64,000 bases of DNA, taken from NCBI GenBank assembly GCA_963921335.3, contig CAWUFC020000001.1, positions 1,550,001 through 1,614,000 on the forward strand. The letters are read 5' to 3'. The notes under the pieces are model-generated. The model was not told the DNA's origin. It saw only the letters and a list, made by a program, of their open reading frames with translations, and did no database searches. The stretch comes from CAWUFC02 sp963921335. Lineage in GTDB: Bacteria; Pseudomonadota; Gammaproteobacteria; Pseudomonadales; Halieaceae. Of the stretch, positions 8,375-16,581 are shown piece after piece. Numbering within the stretch: position 1 is the stretch's first letter; each line of letters begins with the position of its first letter. A program made the translations under genes and the position numbers.

Positions 8375-9175
8375 GTGCAGTTTCTTAAAGAACCCCTCGT
8401 TCATTTTCTCGGCCTTGCCGCTGTGATTTTCTGGATCAATGCCAACTTTGGCGGCGATGACCGGGAGTTGATCAGTGTTGATTCGGCCACCATAGACTAC
8501 CTTGTGCAGCAGGAAGCAGATCTGCGTCTGCGGGAGTTAACCCAGGAAGAGCGTCAGGACGTGTTTGACCAGTTTGTCGATGACGAGATTCTGGTGCGTG
8601 AGGCGCGCAAGCGCGGTTTTGATAACAGTTCACGTGTTCGCACCCTGTTGATCCAGAATATGCGATTTTTCGTGAAGCAGGATCTGCCGGTGGCCTCCGA
8701 GGATACCCTGCGTGCTTACTACGAACAGAACCTTGAGCGATTCACGCGCCCCCCTTCTGTTACCCTGGAGCAAGTCTATTTCCAAAGCCAGAACACCGTG
8801 CCTGATGGACTGCTGGAGACGCTCAACAATGGTGCCGACCCGGCGCCATTCGGTGATACGGCACTGAGTGTCAGCAGGCGGGTGAGTCGGGCGACGCCCA
8901 GGGATATTGCGTCCTCCTTCGATCGGGAGTCAGCCCAGCAGATTGTGGCGATCGCTGACGAGCGCTGGCACGGCCCGTTTAACTCCAACCTGGGTGTTCA
9001 TTTTCTCCGCGTGACCGAGCGGCACCCTCAATGGGTGCCCAGCTTTGAAGAGTCGCGTATGTGGCTGGAAACCCAGTGGGTTGCCGATCAGCAGCTTGCA
9101 GCAATGGACGCAGCGCTAGTGGATATGCGCAAGAACTACCGTGTGGAGTATCTGCAGTCGGAAGAAGCAGAATAG
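8375..9175 (+). CDS. Membrane-anchored parvulin-like peptidyl-prolyl isomerase (module copy 1)
   Basis: A 266-residue PpiC/SurA-like protein, probably anchored by one N-terminal helix (VHFLGLAAVIFWI) with the rest in the periplasm. Residues about 35-105 match the helical chaperone part preceding parvulin domains (repeated EERQDVFDQFVDDEIL-type helices), then YYEQNLERFTRPPSVTLEQVYF, the usual entry to the parvulin fold. The catalytic-domain part is short and divergent, so isomerase activity is uncertain and a pure chaperone role is possible. GTG 8375 is the only sensible start, with a weak ribosome site. The stop overlaps the HupE/UreJ start by one base. A homologous pair occurs at 56842-58934. 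Confidence 0.75.
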   Translation: MQFLKEPLVHFLGLAAVIFWINANFGGDDRELISVDSATIDYLVQQEADLRLRELTQEERQDVFDQFVDDEILVREARKRGFDNSSRVRTLLIQNMRFFVKQDLPVASEDTLRAYYEQNLERFTRPPSVTLEQVYFQSQNTVPDGLLETLNNGADPAPFGDTALSVSRRVSRATPRDIASSFDRESAQQIVAIADERWHGPFNSNLGVHFLRVTERHPQWVPSFEESRMWLETQWVADQQLAAMDAALVDMRKNYRVEYLQSEEAE

Positions 9176-10191
9176 TGATACGAGCGCTCACACTGCTGGT
9201 TTGCTTGTTGCTGCCTGTGACTTCCCAGGCTCACACCCTGGGCATAGACAAAGGCACCCTGACCGAAAAAGCAGATGGCTCCTATCATCTGGTGTCGATC
9301 GTGCCGCCCCAGTTTCAGGGCTTCGTGACTACCATTCATCTGCCTGAGCGCTGCGAGTTGACCAACGACCGCAGGGGTGACCGGGGGAGTTACGAGGTGC
9401 GCTGGATTTTCAGCTGCGCGGAGCCACTCACCGCCGACGACAGCATAGAGCTGCCCTGGCGTCGTGAAGGTGTGATGATGACGGTCCATTGGCGTGGCGC
9501 CGAACCCGTGACCCGTTTTGCGGGTAAAGAGGGCGGGGTCATTACCCTGGCGCTGGCGGACTATCTGGCCGGCTCCGGCGGATTTGCCCGAGCAGCCAAG
9601 CGTTACACGATACTGGGCTTTGAGCACATCCTTGAAGGCATCGATCACCTGTTATTCGTTCTGGCGCTGCTGTTTGTTGTGCGCAGCGGATTAAAGCTGG
9701 TACAGACCATCACGGCCTTTACAGTTGCTCACAGCATTACCCTGGGTCTGGCTACTTTGGGCTATATCAATATGCCATCGGCACCCGTTGAGTCTGCTAT
9801 TGCACTCTCCATTGTGTTCCTTTGCGTCGAGATCGTGCATTACCAGCGGGGGCGTACAAGCCTGACATTCAGTTACCCCTGGGTGGTGGCTTTTGCCTTT
9901 GGGCTGTTGCACGGGCTCGGCTTCGCCGGTGCCCTGTCGGAGATTGGCTTACCGCCAGCGGAAATCCCCATTGCCCTGCTGTTCTTCAATATCGGGGTGG
10001 AGCTGGGGCAGCTGGTCTTTGTATTTGCTGTGGTGCTGCTGCTACTGGGTGTGCAGCGCCTGTTCGGGCTGGCCCGGGAGGGGCTGGTGCTGCGGCGAGC
10101 AGAGCTTGCGACGGTCTACGGAATCGGCGTGCTGTCATCCTACTGGCTGATCGAACGATTCCTCTCGATTTTCCCCGCATTTGCGGCCTGA
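9175..10191 (+). CDS. HupE/UreJ-type membrane protein (module copy 1)
   Basis: A 338-residue protein of the HupE/UreJ type, members of which are thought to move nickel or a related metal across membranes. GTG 9175 was chosen because it gives a clean signal peptide ending SQA-HT and sits in a TAGTG overlap with the preceding stop. Residues about 20-150 are a periplasmic beta-rich domain. Six or so membrane helices follow, with the family's polar signatures: GFEHILEGIDH, HSITLG, the acidic CVEIVHY segment, GLLHGLGFAG and FFNIGVELGQ. The conserved His, Asp and Glu residues would line a metal path. Paired with a parvulin-like protein, as in the second copy. Actual substrate is unknown. Confidence 0.82.
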   Translation: MIRALTLLVCLLLPVTSQAHTLGIDKGTLTEKADGSYHLVSIVPPQFQGFVTTIHLPERCELTNDRRGDRGSYEVRWIFSCAEPLTADDSIELPWRREGVMMTVHWRGAEPVTRFAGKEGGVITLALADYLAGSGGFARAAKRYTILGFEHILEGIDHLLFVLALLFVVRSGLKLVQTITAFTVAHSITLGLATLGYINMPSAPVESAIALSIVFLCVEIVHYQRGRTSLTFSYPWVVAFAFGLLHGLGFAGALSEIGLPPAEIPIALLFFNIGVELGQLVFVFAVVLLLLGVQRLFGLAREGLVLRRAELATVYGIGVLSSYWLIERFLSIFPAFAA

Positions 10192-10210
10192 ATAGAGGCT
10201 ACATCAATTA

Positions 10211-10232
10211 GGGTATACCCCCTGCGCGGGGG
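10211..10232. promoter_or_regulatory. Palindromic element upstream of the aldehyde dehydrogenase
   Basis: GGGTATACCC (10211-10220) is a perfect ten-base palindrome. It is directly followed by a CCCCC/GGGGG hairpin (10218-10232). The site could be an operator for the aldehyde dehydrogenase gene starting 44 bases downstream, or a T-poor terminator for the HupE/UreJ gene. The sequence alone does not decide between them. Confidence 0.35.
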
Positions 10233-10275
10233 CGTGGCTAATATGCTGTGATTGGATAACCCCGAGGAAAATTTC

Positions 10276-11793
10276 ATGCACCCCGATATTGCCGCCATGC
10301 TCGACAAGTACCAGGTGACCGAAGAGACCCGAGCCTTTCTTGAGGCGGGTCATCAGCCCATGTTCATCAACGGCCAGTTTGTTGATGCCTCAGATGGTGG
10401 CTGTTTTGATATTGAAGACCCGGCAACCGGTGAAATCCTGCTGACCGCACCTGCCGCGACCACGGCAGATGTCGATGCCGCAGTGACCGCCGCTCGCGCC
10501 GCTTTTGAGACGGGTGCCTGGGCTGAGATGTTGCCCGGTGAGCGGCAGGCGCTGCTGTTCCGCATGGCGGACATTATGGAAGAGCGCGCCCAGACACTGG
10601 CGGAGCTGGAATCTATTGACGCAGGCAAGGCCATTGGTGGCTGCCTTGAGGTGGATATTCTGGGATCGGTGGAACACCTGCGCTTCCTGGCCGGGTTTGC
10701 CACCAAGATCGAGGGCAATACCCGTGATATTTCTTTCCCCAACAGTTTCGCCTTCACCCTGAAAGAGCCGGTCGGTGTGGTGGGTGCCATTGTGCCCTGG
10801 AACTGGCCTCTCAATATGGCGCTTTGGAAGTTGGCGGCACCGCTCACCGTCGGTTGCACGGCGGTTTTGAAAACCTCCGAAATGACGCCCATGAGCATGT
10901 TGTACCTGATGAGGCTCTGGCAGCAGGCCGGCTTGCCCGATGGTGTGGTTAACGTCATCGTCGGTGATGGCGCTGTCGCGGGGAGTCATCTCGCTGCACA
11001 TCCGGGTATCGACAAAGTGTCCTTCACTGGGTCTACGCCAGTGGGCAAGATTGTAGGCAAGGCCGCCATGGACAATGTGAATCACGTCACCCTGGAGTTG
11101 GGCGGTAAGTCCGCTATGGTAGCCTTTGATGATGCCAGTGTTGATGACATCATTGGCGGTGCCCACAACAGTGTGTACTTCAATGCCGGCCAGGTATGTT
11201 CTGCGGGGTCTCGCTTGTACGTGCAGCGCGGTATCTACGAAGAGACGGTAGCGGCTTTGGCCGCGTCGCTGGATGAGGTCGTTGTGGATGATCCGCTCAA
11301 CCCGGATTGTACCCAGGGGCCGCAGATCTCCGAGAAGCAGTTCAATAAAGTCATGGACTACATCCGCGTGGGCCAGGAGGAGGGCGCTCGGCTGGTCTGT
11401 GGTGGCCAGGCGCTGGATCGTGCCGGCTATTTCATACAACCGACACTATTTGCAGACTGTGACAACAGTATGCGTATCGTCCGGGAAGAGATCTTTGGTC
11501 CCGTACTTTGTTTGATTCCATTCGACACAGAAGCTGAAGCGATTGCTATGGCTAACGACAGTGAATACGGCCTGGCGGCGTCAGTGTTCACACAGGATAT
11601 TTCACGCGCGTTGCGGGTGGTGCGGAAGCTTGAGGCGGGATCGGTATCTGTAAACACCCATGACGCGGGTGATGTCTCTATGCCCTTTGGCGGCTACAAG
11701 CAATCAGGCCTGGGCAAGGATCAGGGCAAGGAACAACTGGCCTACTTTCTGGAGACCAAGTCTGTCATCGTGCAGATGGCTGACCCGGAGTAA
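10276..11793 (+). CDS. NAD(P)-dependent aldehyde dehydrogenase
   Basis: A 505-residue class 3-type aldehyde dehydrogenase that oxidises an aldehyde to a carboxylate in the cytoplasm. ATG 10276 has GAGGAAA at correct spacing, while the in-frame TTG 10252 lacks one. Visible family marks are the Rossmann entry PWNWPLNM, the glutamate block VTLELGGKSAMV and the catalytic cysteine in FNAGQVCSAGSR. The closest pattern is the betaine/aminobutyraldehyde/phenylacetaldehyde dehydrogenase group, but substrate cannot be fixed. Downstream are five short-chain dehydrogenases, and polyamine-type genes occur elsewhere in the window, so either an alcohol/ketone pathway or gamma-aminobutyraldehyde is possible. 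It is a single-gene unit closed by a strong terminator. Confidence 0.92.
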   Translation: MHPDIAAMLDKYQVTEETRAFLEAGHQPMFINGQFVDASDGGCFDIEDPATGEILLTAPAATTADVDAAVTAARAAFETGAWAEMLPGERQALLFRMADIMEERAQTLAELESIDAGKAIGGCLEVDILGSVEHLRFLAGFATKIEGNTRDISFPNSFAFTLKEPVGVVGAIVPWNWPLNMALWKLAAPLTVGCTAVLKTSEMTPMSMLYLMRLWQQAGLPDGVVNVIVGDGAVAGSHLAAHPGIDKVSFTGSTPVGKIVGKAAMDNVNHVTLELGGKSAMVAFDDASVDDIIGGAHNSVYFNAGQVCSAGSRLYVQRGIYEETVAALAASLDEVVVDDPLNPDCTQGPQISEKQFNKVMDYIRVGQEEGARLVCGGQALDRAGYFIQPTLFADCDNSMRIVREEIFGPVLCLIPFDTEAEAIAMANDSEYGLAASVFTQDISRALRVVRKLEAGSVSVNTHDAGDVSMPFGGYKQSGLGKDQGKEQLAYFLETKSVIVQMADPE

Positions 11794-11803
11794 GACAACC
11801 AGT

Positions 11804-11831
11804 GAGGCGCCATTCCGGCGCCTCCTTTATT
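11804..11831. terminator. Bidirectional terminator between aldehyde dehydrogenase and SDR gene
   Basis: GAGGCGCC (11804-11811) and GGCGCCTC (11817-11824) form a perfect 8-base stem with a 5-base loop, followed by CTTTATT on the plus strand. It lies between two convergent stop codons and can serve both genes. Confidence 0.8.
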
Positions 11832-12594
11832 CCCCCATCAAGACTTCCAGCATCTGGGGTGCAAACCCCGAGGTGATACCGCCATCTACCGGAATATTTG
11901 CGCCGGTCAGATACTGACAGGCGTCGGAACCCAGGAACTGGCAGATGCTGGCAATCTCTTCCGGATTACCAAAACGCCCCATGGGGCACAGTGTTTTTAT
12001 CAGGTCGCGCTGCGGGTGGTCGGCGGGCCATATGGGGCCATCTATCGGCCCGGGGCTGATGGCGTTCACCCGGATGTTTTGTCCGGCGAGTTCCATGGCT
12101 GCGCCCCTGGCCAGTCCCACCAGTGCGGACTTGGCGGCTGTATAGGCAGTTTCGCCGATGTTGCCCATGCGAGTAATCAGGCTGGCATTCAGAATCACCG
12201 AGGCACCCTGATTCAGGTGAGGAATACTGCGTCGCAGCACCCTGTAGTGCGAGAGCGCATTCACATCAAACATGTCATTAAGGATACTGTCATCGGTTTC
12301 TTCCACCGTCAGGAATTCGATGACGGCACCAGCATTGCTGAACAGGATATCGATACCACCCAGCAGCTCGGCGCTGGCTTCAACCATGTTGTCGATCTGC
12401 TGCGCCTCATGCATATCGCAGGGGACAAATTCAGCGCCGATATCTGCAGCGATGGTCTCGCCTTCCTCGCGCCTGCCGGTGATCACCACCCTGGCCCCCG
12501 CGCTGACAAAATGTTTCGCGGTGGCCAGCCCGATACCGCTGGTACCACCGGTAATGAGCGCGGTTTTACCGCTGATGGAAAATGGATCAGACAT
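11827..12594 (-). CDS. Short-chain dehydrogenase/reductase (SDR-A)
   Basis: A 255-residue classical SDR using NAD(P)H to interconvert an alcohol and a ketone. Residues 8-16 contain the cofactor motif TGGTSGIG, followed by the NAG segment and the catalytic YTAAK preceded by Ser. The C-terminus has the typical ITSGFAP-type end after PVDGG. ATG 12594 was chosen because it gives the normal SDR N-terminus (MSDPFSISGKTALITG), and longer frame starts would add an unlikely 41-residue leader overlapping SDR-B. One base separates it from SDR-B, which lies upstream on the same strand. It belongs to a different SDR subgroup from B, C and D, since it lacks their shared C-terminal tail. Confidence 0.92.
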   Translation of the reverse strand: MSDPFSISGKTALITGGTSGIGLATAKHFVSAGARVVITGRREEGETIAADIGAEFVPCDMHEAQQIDNMVEASAELLGGIDILFSNAGAVIEFLTVEETDDSILNDMFDVNALSHYRVLRRSIPHLNQGASVILNASLITRMGNIGETAYTAAKSALVGLARGAAMELAGQNIRVNAISPGPIDGPIWPADHPQRDLIKTLCPMGRFGNPEEIASICQFLGSDACQYLTGANIPVDGGITSGFAPQMLEVLMGE

Positions 12595-12595
12595 G

Positions 12596-13519
12596 TCAGG
12601 TCTCCGTGGGATCTGCGTCCAGGTCTCGATAGACGCAGAGGGTTTTTTCAAAGAAGCTGGGATTGCCCTGCGCCCTGATCGTCGCCATGCGATGATCAAT
12701 ATGGGGCCAGTGTACATCCATATTGGGCGTCAGATAGAAGCGGTCTTCCCGGATGCCGTCGATCATGCCCTGTACAACCACGTCGCAGGGTGTGCCGGTA
12801 TTGGTGAAGTGCTCAATCAGCGCCGCGATATAGTCACGGCTGCCCCAGGTGCCACTGTCCCATTCCTCCGGGCTGTCGGCGGTACGCGCCAGTTCTTCCT
12901 TGAGGAAGAAATAGGGTCCGGTTTGGGTGTTGCCCGCCAGGATAATACTGAGACCGACGCGATTATCCGGTCGACCCAGCAAGTCCCAGTACAGGCATTC
13001 TGCCCAGGCCATCAGCCCGGACTGGGCAACAAAATACGGCGCCGGATCGCCCAGGCCTGACATCAACGCAAAAGATGATGAGGTAAAGACAATGCGCGCT
13101 TCCGCCTGCTCACGCAGGTAGGGCATAAAAGCGTGCACACCGTAATAGTGAGCGTCCAGATTGGTGTCCAGGGTTTTACGCCAGCCCTCGGGGCCGACAT
13201 CGGAGGCTCGCCAGCCATCCACTTCGCCCAGCAATGCCGCGTTGAGACAGAGAATGTTGACCTTGCCAAATCGCTCAATGGTGTCCGCGGCGAGGCGCTG
13301 GTTGTTTTCCAGAGTAGAGATATCGCAGTTGAGCGTTAGCAGGCGATCGCCTGCATTTAACGCCTGTTCAGCGGTGGCCAGCGCCTCGGCGTCGATATCC
13401 GCGATGACGACTTTGGCACCCTCAGCGAGAAAGCGCTCCGCCATGGCCAGGCCGATGCCATTGGCGCCCCCTGTGACCACGGCCACTTTGTCGGTGAAAT
13501 CAGTGATAGCAAGACTCAT
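12596..13519 (-). CDS. Divergent SDR with Lys to Gln change in the active site (SDR-B)
   Basis: A 307-residue SDR-fold protein. The cofactor motif TGGANGIG sits near residues 16-23, the usual NAG is NAA near 93, and the serine cluster SSS is at 147-149. Tyr162 is followed four residues later by Gln166 (YFVAQ), where classical SDRs have the catalytic Lys. The C-terminal tail (FYLTPN...IDHRM...GNPSF) is shared with SDR-C and SDR-D, marking the three as tandem paralogues. The missing lysine predicts weak or no oxidoreductase activity and perhaps a structural or ligand-binding role. It lies one base before SDR-A and three bases after SDR-C on the same strand, so the three are likely co-transcribed from 14335. 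Confidence 0.9.
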   Translation of the reverse strand: MSLAITDFTDKVAVVTGGANGIGLAMAERFLAEGAKVVIADIDAEALATAEQALNAGDRLLTLNCDISTLENNQRLAADTIERFGKVNILCLNAALLGEVDGWRASDVGPEGWRKTLDTNLDAHYYGVHAFMPYLREQAEARIVFTSSSFALMSGLGDPAPYFVAQSGLMAWAECLYWDLLGRPDNRVGLSIILAGNTQTGPYFFLKEELARTADSPEEWDSGTWGSRDYIAALIEHFTNTGTPCDVVVQGMIDGIREDRFYLTPNMDVHWPHIDHRMATIRAQGNPSFFEKTLCVYRDLDADPTET

Positions 13520-13522
13520 GAT

Positions 13523-14335
13523 CTACACCGTGTCGTAATCGAGTTGAGGGTTCTGGCCCGTGCGCATGCGTTGCATACGGGCGTCGATGACATCCCAGTA
13601 GCGACCGGGGTTGGGCAGAATGTAGAACTGATCCTCCTGCACGGCCGTCAGCACCGCCTCGGCGATCACCGAAGGGGGAGTAGCCTGCGATAGCTCTTCT
13701 GCCGCAGCCGCGGCGACCTCCGGGTCTGTATCTTCGGTGATGCTGTTCAGTACGGCGTTGGTGCGGGTGTCGCCCGGCATCAACGCCGAAATACCCACAG
13801 CTGAGCCGGCTGCGCGCAGGTCAAAATAGAGACCTTCGGCGAGGCTGAGTACGCCCGCCTTGGTGGCGTAATAGGGGCCCATCATCTGTGCGCTGAACAA
13901 ACTCATTACCGAGGCAGTAATGACAATATGGGCGTCCCGCTGCTGTTCCAGATAGGGCAGGAACGCCTGTGCGCCGTAAAAGGGACCGTTGAGGTTAACG
14001 CCGATCTGCAGCAGCCACTCCTCTTCACTGACTTCTTGCAGCGGGCGCAAGCGACCCAGTCCGGCGTTAAGGCAAACCAGGTGGATGGCCCCAAAATATT
14101 TATGGACCTGTGCAGCGAGGATGCGATTGCCCTGGGCGGTCGATGCGTCGCAGCGAATGGCGATCAGTTTGTCGCCCGCACCCAACGTCTGCACGGCCTC
14201 GTCGAGTTGTTCCTGCTTAATATCAGCTATGGCGACCTTCATGCCGGCGTCCAGCGCCGCTCTCGCCATCGCCATCCCAATGCCACCGGCACCACCGGTA
14301 ATTACTGCGACCTTGTCTGTAAGATCCTTAATCAT
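13523..14335 (-). CDS. Short-chain dehydrogenase/reductase (SDR-C)
   Basis: A 270-residue classical SDR with TGGAGGIG near residue 12, an NAG-type segment (LNAGLG), Ser in ITASVMS and an intact YYATK catalytic pair. ATG 14335 gives the normal family start (MIKDLTDKVAVITGG). The tail QFYILPN...IDARM...GQNPQ matches SDR-B and SDR-D, so these arose by tandem duplication and inversion. It is the first gene of the leftward SDR unit and faces SDR-D across a 195-base divergent promoter region. Substrate is unknown. Confidence 0.92.
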   Translation of the reverse strand: MIKDLTDKVAVITGGAGGIGMAMARAALDAGMKVAIADIKQEQLDEAVQTLGAGDKLIAIRCDASTAQGNRILAAQVHKYFGAIHLVCLNAGLGRLRPLQEVSEEEWLLQIGVNLNGPFYGAQAFLPYLEQQRDAHIVITASVMSLFSAQMMGPYYATKAGVLSLAEGLYFDLRAAGSAVGISALMPGDTRTNAVLNSITEDTDPEVAAAAAEELSQATPPSVIAEAVLTAVQEDQFYILPNPGRYWDVIDARMQRMRTGQNPQLDYDTV

Positions 14336-14530
14336 AAGAATGCCACTCCCACTTTTGGCCCGCAGTATGGCAATGGTGCCGGTCCGGACACATGGCAGAT
14401 TCACTCCTATGAAGGTCATTTGCGATCAGTTTTCGGGCGAGTGAAAATGACTGCCAGCCGAGTGTAAATGCCATGTTCAGCTGAATCCGGCCTTTGTCAT
14501 ACTCTCCCGATCAATCTGGTGGAACGATCA
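14336..14530. promoter_or_regulatory. Divergent promoter region between SDR-C and SDR-D
   Basis: This 195-base gap must drive both SDR units. ACATGGCA (14390-14397) and TGCCATGT (14469-14476) form an 8-base inverted pair 71 bases apart, which could be half-sites for a regulator. I see no convincing -10/-35 pair. No regulator gene lies next to the cluster. Confidence 0.4.
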
Positions 14531-15349
14531 ATGATTACAGACTTTGAAGGCAAAGTGGCAGTCATAACCGGGGGCGGACACGGTATCGGCCGTGCTATAG
14601 CTGGCGCCTGTTTGAATCTGGGCATGAAGGTGGCCTTGACCGCCTCGCGCACCGAATCCGCTCAAGCAGCGGCTTCCGAACTCGATGGGGGGGACGACCT
14701 GATGGCACTGGCCAGCGACGCTGGCGACCTCGCAGCCATTGAAGACCTGGCACGTCAGGTCGAACAGCGTTGGGGGCGAGTGGGCCTGCTGTGTCTGAAC
14801 GCGGGTATCTCGCGCCTTTGCCCGGTTCCGGATATGAGTATCGAGGACTGGGACCAGCACATGGCGGTGAACCTGAACGGTCCGGTTTATGCCACCAAAG
14901 TCTTCCTGCCCCTGCTGCAGCAGCAAGAGCAAGCGCATATAGTTTTTACCTCTTCCGTATTTGGATTGTTCGCCGGCGCCATGCAGGCGCCTTATTTTGC
15001 GAGCAAAGCCGGCCTGAACGCTTTTGCAGAAACGCTTTTTTACGATCTTGCCGCGGCTGGTTCCAGCATAGGTGTCAGTCTGCTGTGCCCAGGTAATGTG
15101 AATACCAATATGGTCAATGCCAACCTGACCGGTGATGAGCCTGAAGAACTGGTGGCAGCGATACGGGAAGTACAGGAATCGGGTATGTCGCCTGATCAGG
15201 TCGCAGAGGATGTGATGCAGGCGATTCGCAGTAACCAGTTTTATGTGTTGAGCAATGCAGCGGAATATCAGCCCTGCATTGATGCTAAAAACGAACGTAT
15301 TCACGCCGGTCGCAATCCGGCGTGGGAAGATATAGGAGAAACCGTGTGA
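14531..15349 (+). CDS. Short-chain dehydrogenase/reductase (SDR-D)
   Basis: A 272-residue classical SDR: TGGGHGIG near residue 12, LNAGIS, Ser in TSSVFG and catalytic YFASK. ATG 14531 gives the family start (MITDFEGKVAVITGG), and the longer upstream frame is not supported. The tail QFYVLSN...IDAKN...GRNPAW is the same one carried by SDR-B and SDR-C. The stop overlaps the start of SDR-E by one base (TGATG), so SDR-D, SDR-E and the SnoaL-like gene form one rightward operon. Confidence 0.92.
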   Translation: MITDFEGKVAVITGGGHGIGRAIAGACLNLGMKVALTASRTESAQAAASELDGGDDLMALASDAGDLAAIEDLARQVEQRWGRVGLLCLNAGISRLCPVPDMSIEDWDQHMAVNLNGPVYATKVFLPLLQQQEQAHIVFTSSVFGLFAGAMQAPYFASKAGLNAFAETLFYDLAAAGSSIGVSLLCPGNVNTNMVNANLTGDEPEELVAAIREVQESGMSPDQVAEDVMQAIRSNQFYVLSNAAEYQPCIDAKNERIHAGRNPAWEDIGETV

Positions 15350-16116
15350 TGGACATGCAGGGTAAAACAGTTGTGATAACCGGTGGTGGCAGCGGCGTTG
15401 GTCGGGTCATGTGCGAAGTCTTTGCTGGCGCAGGCGCCCAGGTGGTGGCCGCTGATGTTAATACCGCCGCGGCAGAAGAGACCTGCGAGGGTATTCTCGC
15501 CCGTGGACAGTCTGCAGCGGTCATGACGCTTGATGTGAGTTCCCAGGAATCCTGGCAGGCCCTGCGTGAACAGGTGAATCGGCGCTATGGCGGTTGCGAT
15601 GTGCTGTGTAACAACGCGGGCGTATTGCGAGTTGGACCTTTCAGCGGCTCTGACCTCGGTGACTGGTTTATCCAGTCGCGGGTTAATGTCGACGGGGTAA
15701 TTTTGGGTTGCCACACCTTTGCCGAAGACATGGTGGCCAAGGGAAGTGGCCACATTGTGAATACCGCCTCGCTGTCTGGCATGCTGGCGGCACCGGATGC
15801 CAGCACCTATACCGCGAGTAAATTTGCGGTGGTGGGGTTCTCTAATTGCTTGCGTTATGAATTGGCAGAGCAGGGTGTGGATGTCTCTGTGCTGTGCCCC
15901 GGCGCGGTAGACACACCCATGAATGACGGGGTGGAGTTCCCGGCAGAGGATCGCCTGATTCCGCCCGCCGAAGTGGCGCAGCGGGTGCTGGAAGCGGTAC
16001 AGCAAGGCGGTAAACCCTATATCTTCACGCATCCCGAGTTCGCTGAGATCCTGCGCCAGCAGCTGGGTGAGGTTATCAGCGAATTTGACGCTACTTTCGC
16101 AGGGGAGGCCGCCTGA
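15349..16116 (+). CDS. Short-chain dehydrogenase/reductase (SDR-E)
   Basis: A 255-residue classical SDR with TGGGSGVG near residue 12, CNNAGV, Ser in TASLSG and catalytic YTASK. It lacks the tail of SDR-B/C/D and instead resembles the general SDR family with a C-terminal helix (ILRQQLGEVISEF). ATG 15349 overlaps the previous stop. An ATG two codons later is an equally plausible start. The stop overlaps the next ATG (TGATG), a strong sign of coupled translation with the SnoaL-like protein. Confidence 0.92.
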   Translation: MDMQGKTVVITGGGSGVGRVMCEVFAGAGAQVVAADVNTAAAEETCEGILARGQSAAVMTLDVSSQESWQALREQVNRRYGGCDVLCNNAGVLRVGPFSGSDLGDWFIQSRVNVDGVILGCHTFAEDMVAKGSGHIVNTASLSGMLAAPDASTYTASKFAVVGFSNCLRYELAEQGVDVSVLCPGAVDTPMNDGVEFPAEDRLIPPAEVAQRVLEAVQQGGKPYIFTHPEFAEILRQQLGEVISEFDATFAGEAA

Positions 16117-16574
16117 TGAGCCTGCCGGTGATCCACGAACTGGACAGTGACAAGGTCCGTTCCATCAAGGAAATCGCCTACGGCCTGATTGAGTGCTGGA
16201 ATGCCATGGATTTTCATCGCGCATACACCACTTATTACGCAGAGGATGCCGTCAAATGTGAACCTACCGCGATCGGCGACTTTCCCAATGAAATCCAGGG
16301 GCTGGAAAATCTGATCGCTCAGGAGGACTCCATCCAGCAGGAGCTGATGGAAACCCACCAGATTCAGGTGGCTGAGGGCCCCTTTATCGGTGCCAATGGT
16401 TTCTCAGTGATTATCAAAAGTGACTTTACCCACGGCGCCACCAATACTCGCCATATCTTCCGCGAGGTGGGCATCTTCACTATTGCCGATGGCAAAGTCG
16501 TGCGTGAGGAATACCAGTTCGACGAGGCGGAATATCAGCTCGCCACCGTGCTTGCTGCGGAGCACGCCGAGTAG
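16116..16574 (+). CDS. SnoaL/NTF2-like protein
   Basis: A 152-residue protein with the cone-shaped NTF2 fold pattern: an N-terminal helix (IKEIAYGLIECWNAMDFHRA), then YYAEDAVKCEPTAIGDFPNE and strand-rich segments with TNTRHIFREVGIFTI. Members are ligand-binding proteins or small isomerases and cyclases. Its TGATG overlap with SDR-E suggests it acts in the same pathway, for example as an isomerase or dehydratase on the same substrate. No catalytic residue can be named with certainty. Confidence 0.8.
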   Translation: MSLPVIHELDSDKVRSIKEIAYGLIECWNAMDFHRAYTTYYAEDAVKCEPTAIGDFPNEIQGLENLIAQEDSIQQELMETHQIQVAEGPFIGANGFSVIIKSDFTHGATNTRHIFREVGIFTIADGKVVREEYQFDEAEYQLATVLAAEHAE

Positions 16575-16581
16575 CGTTCCC

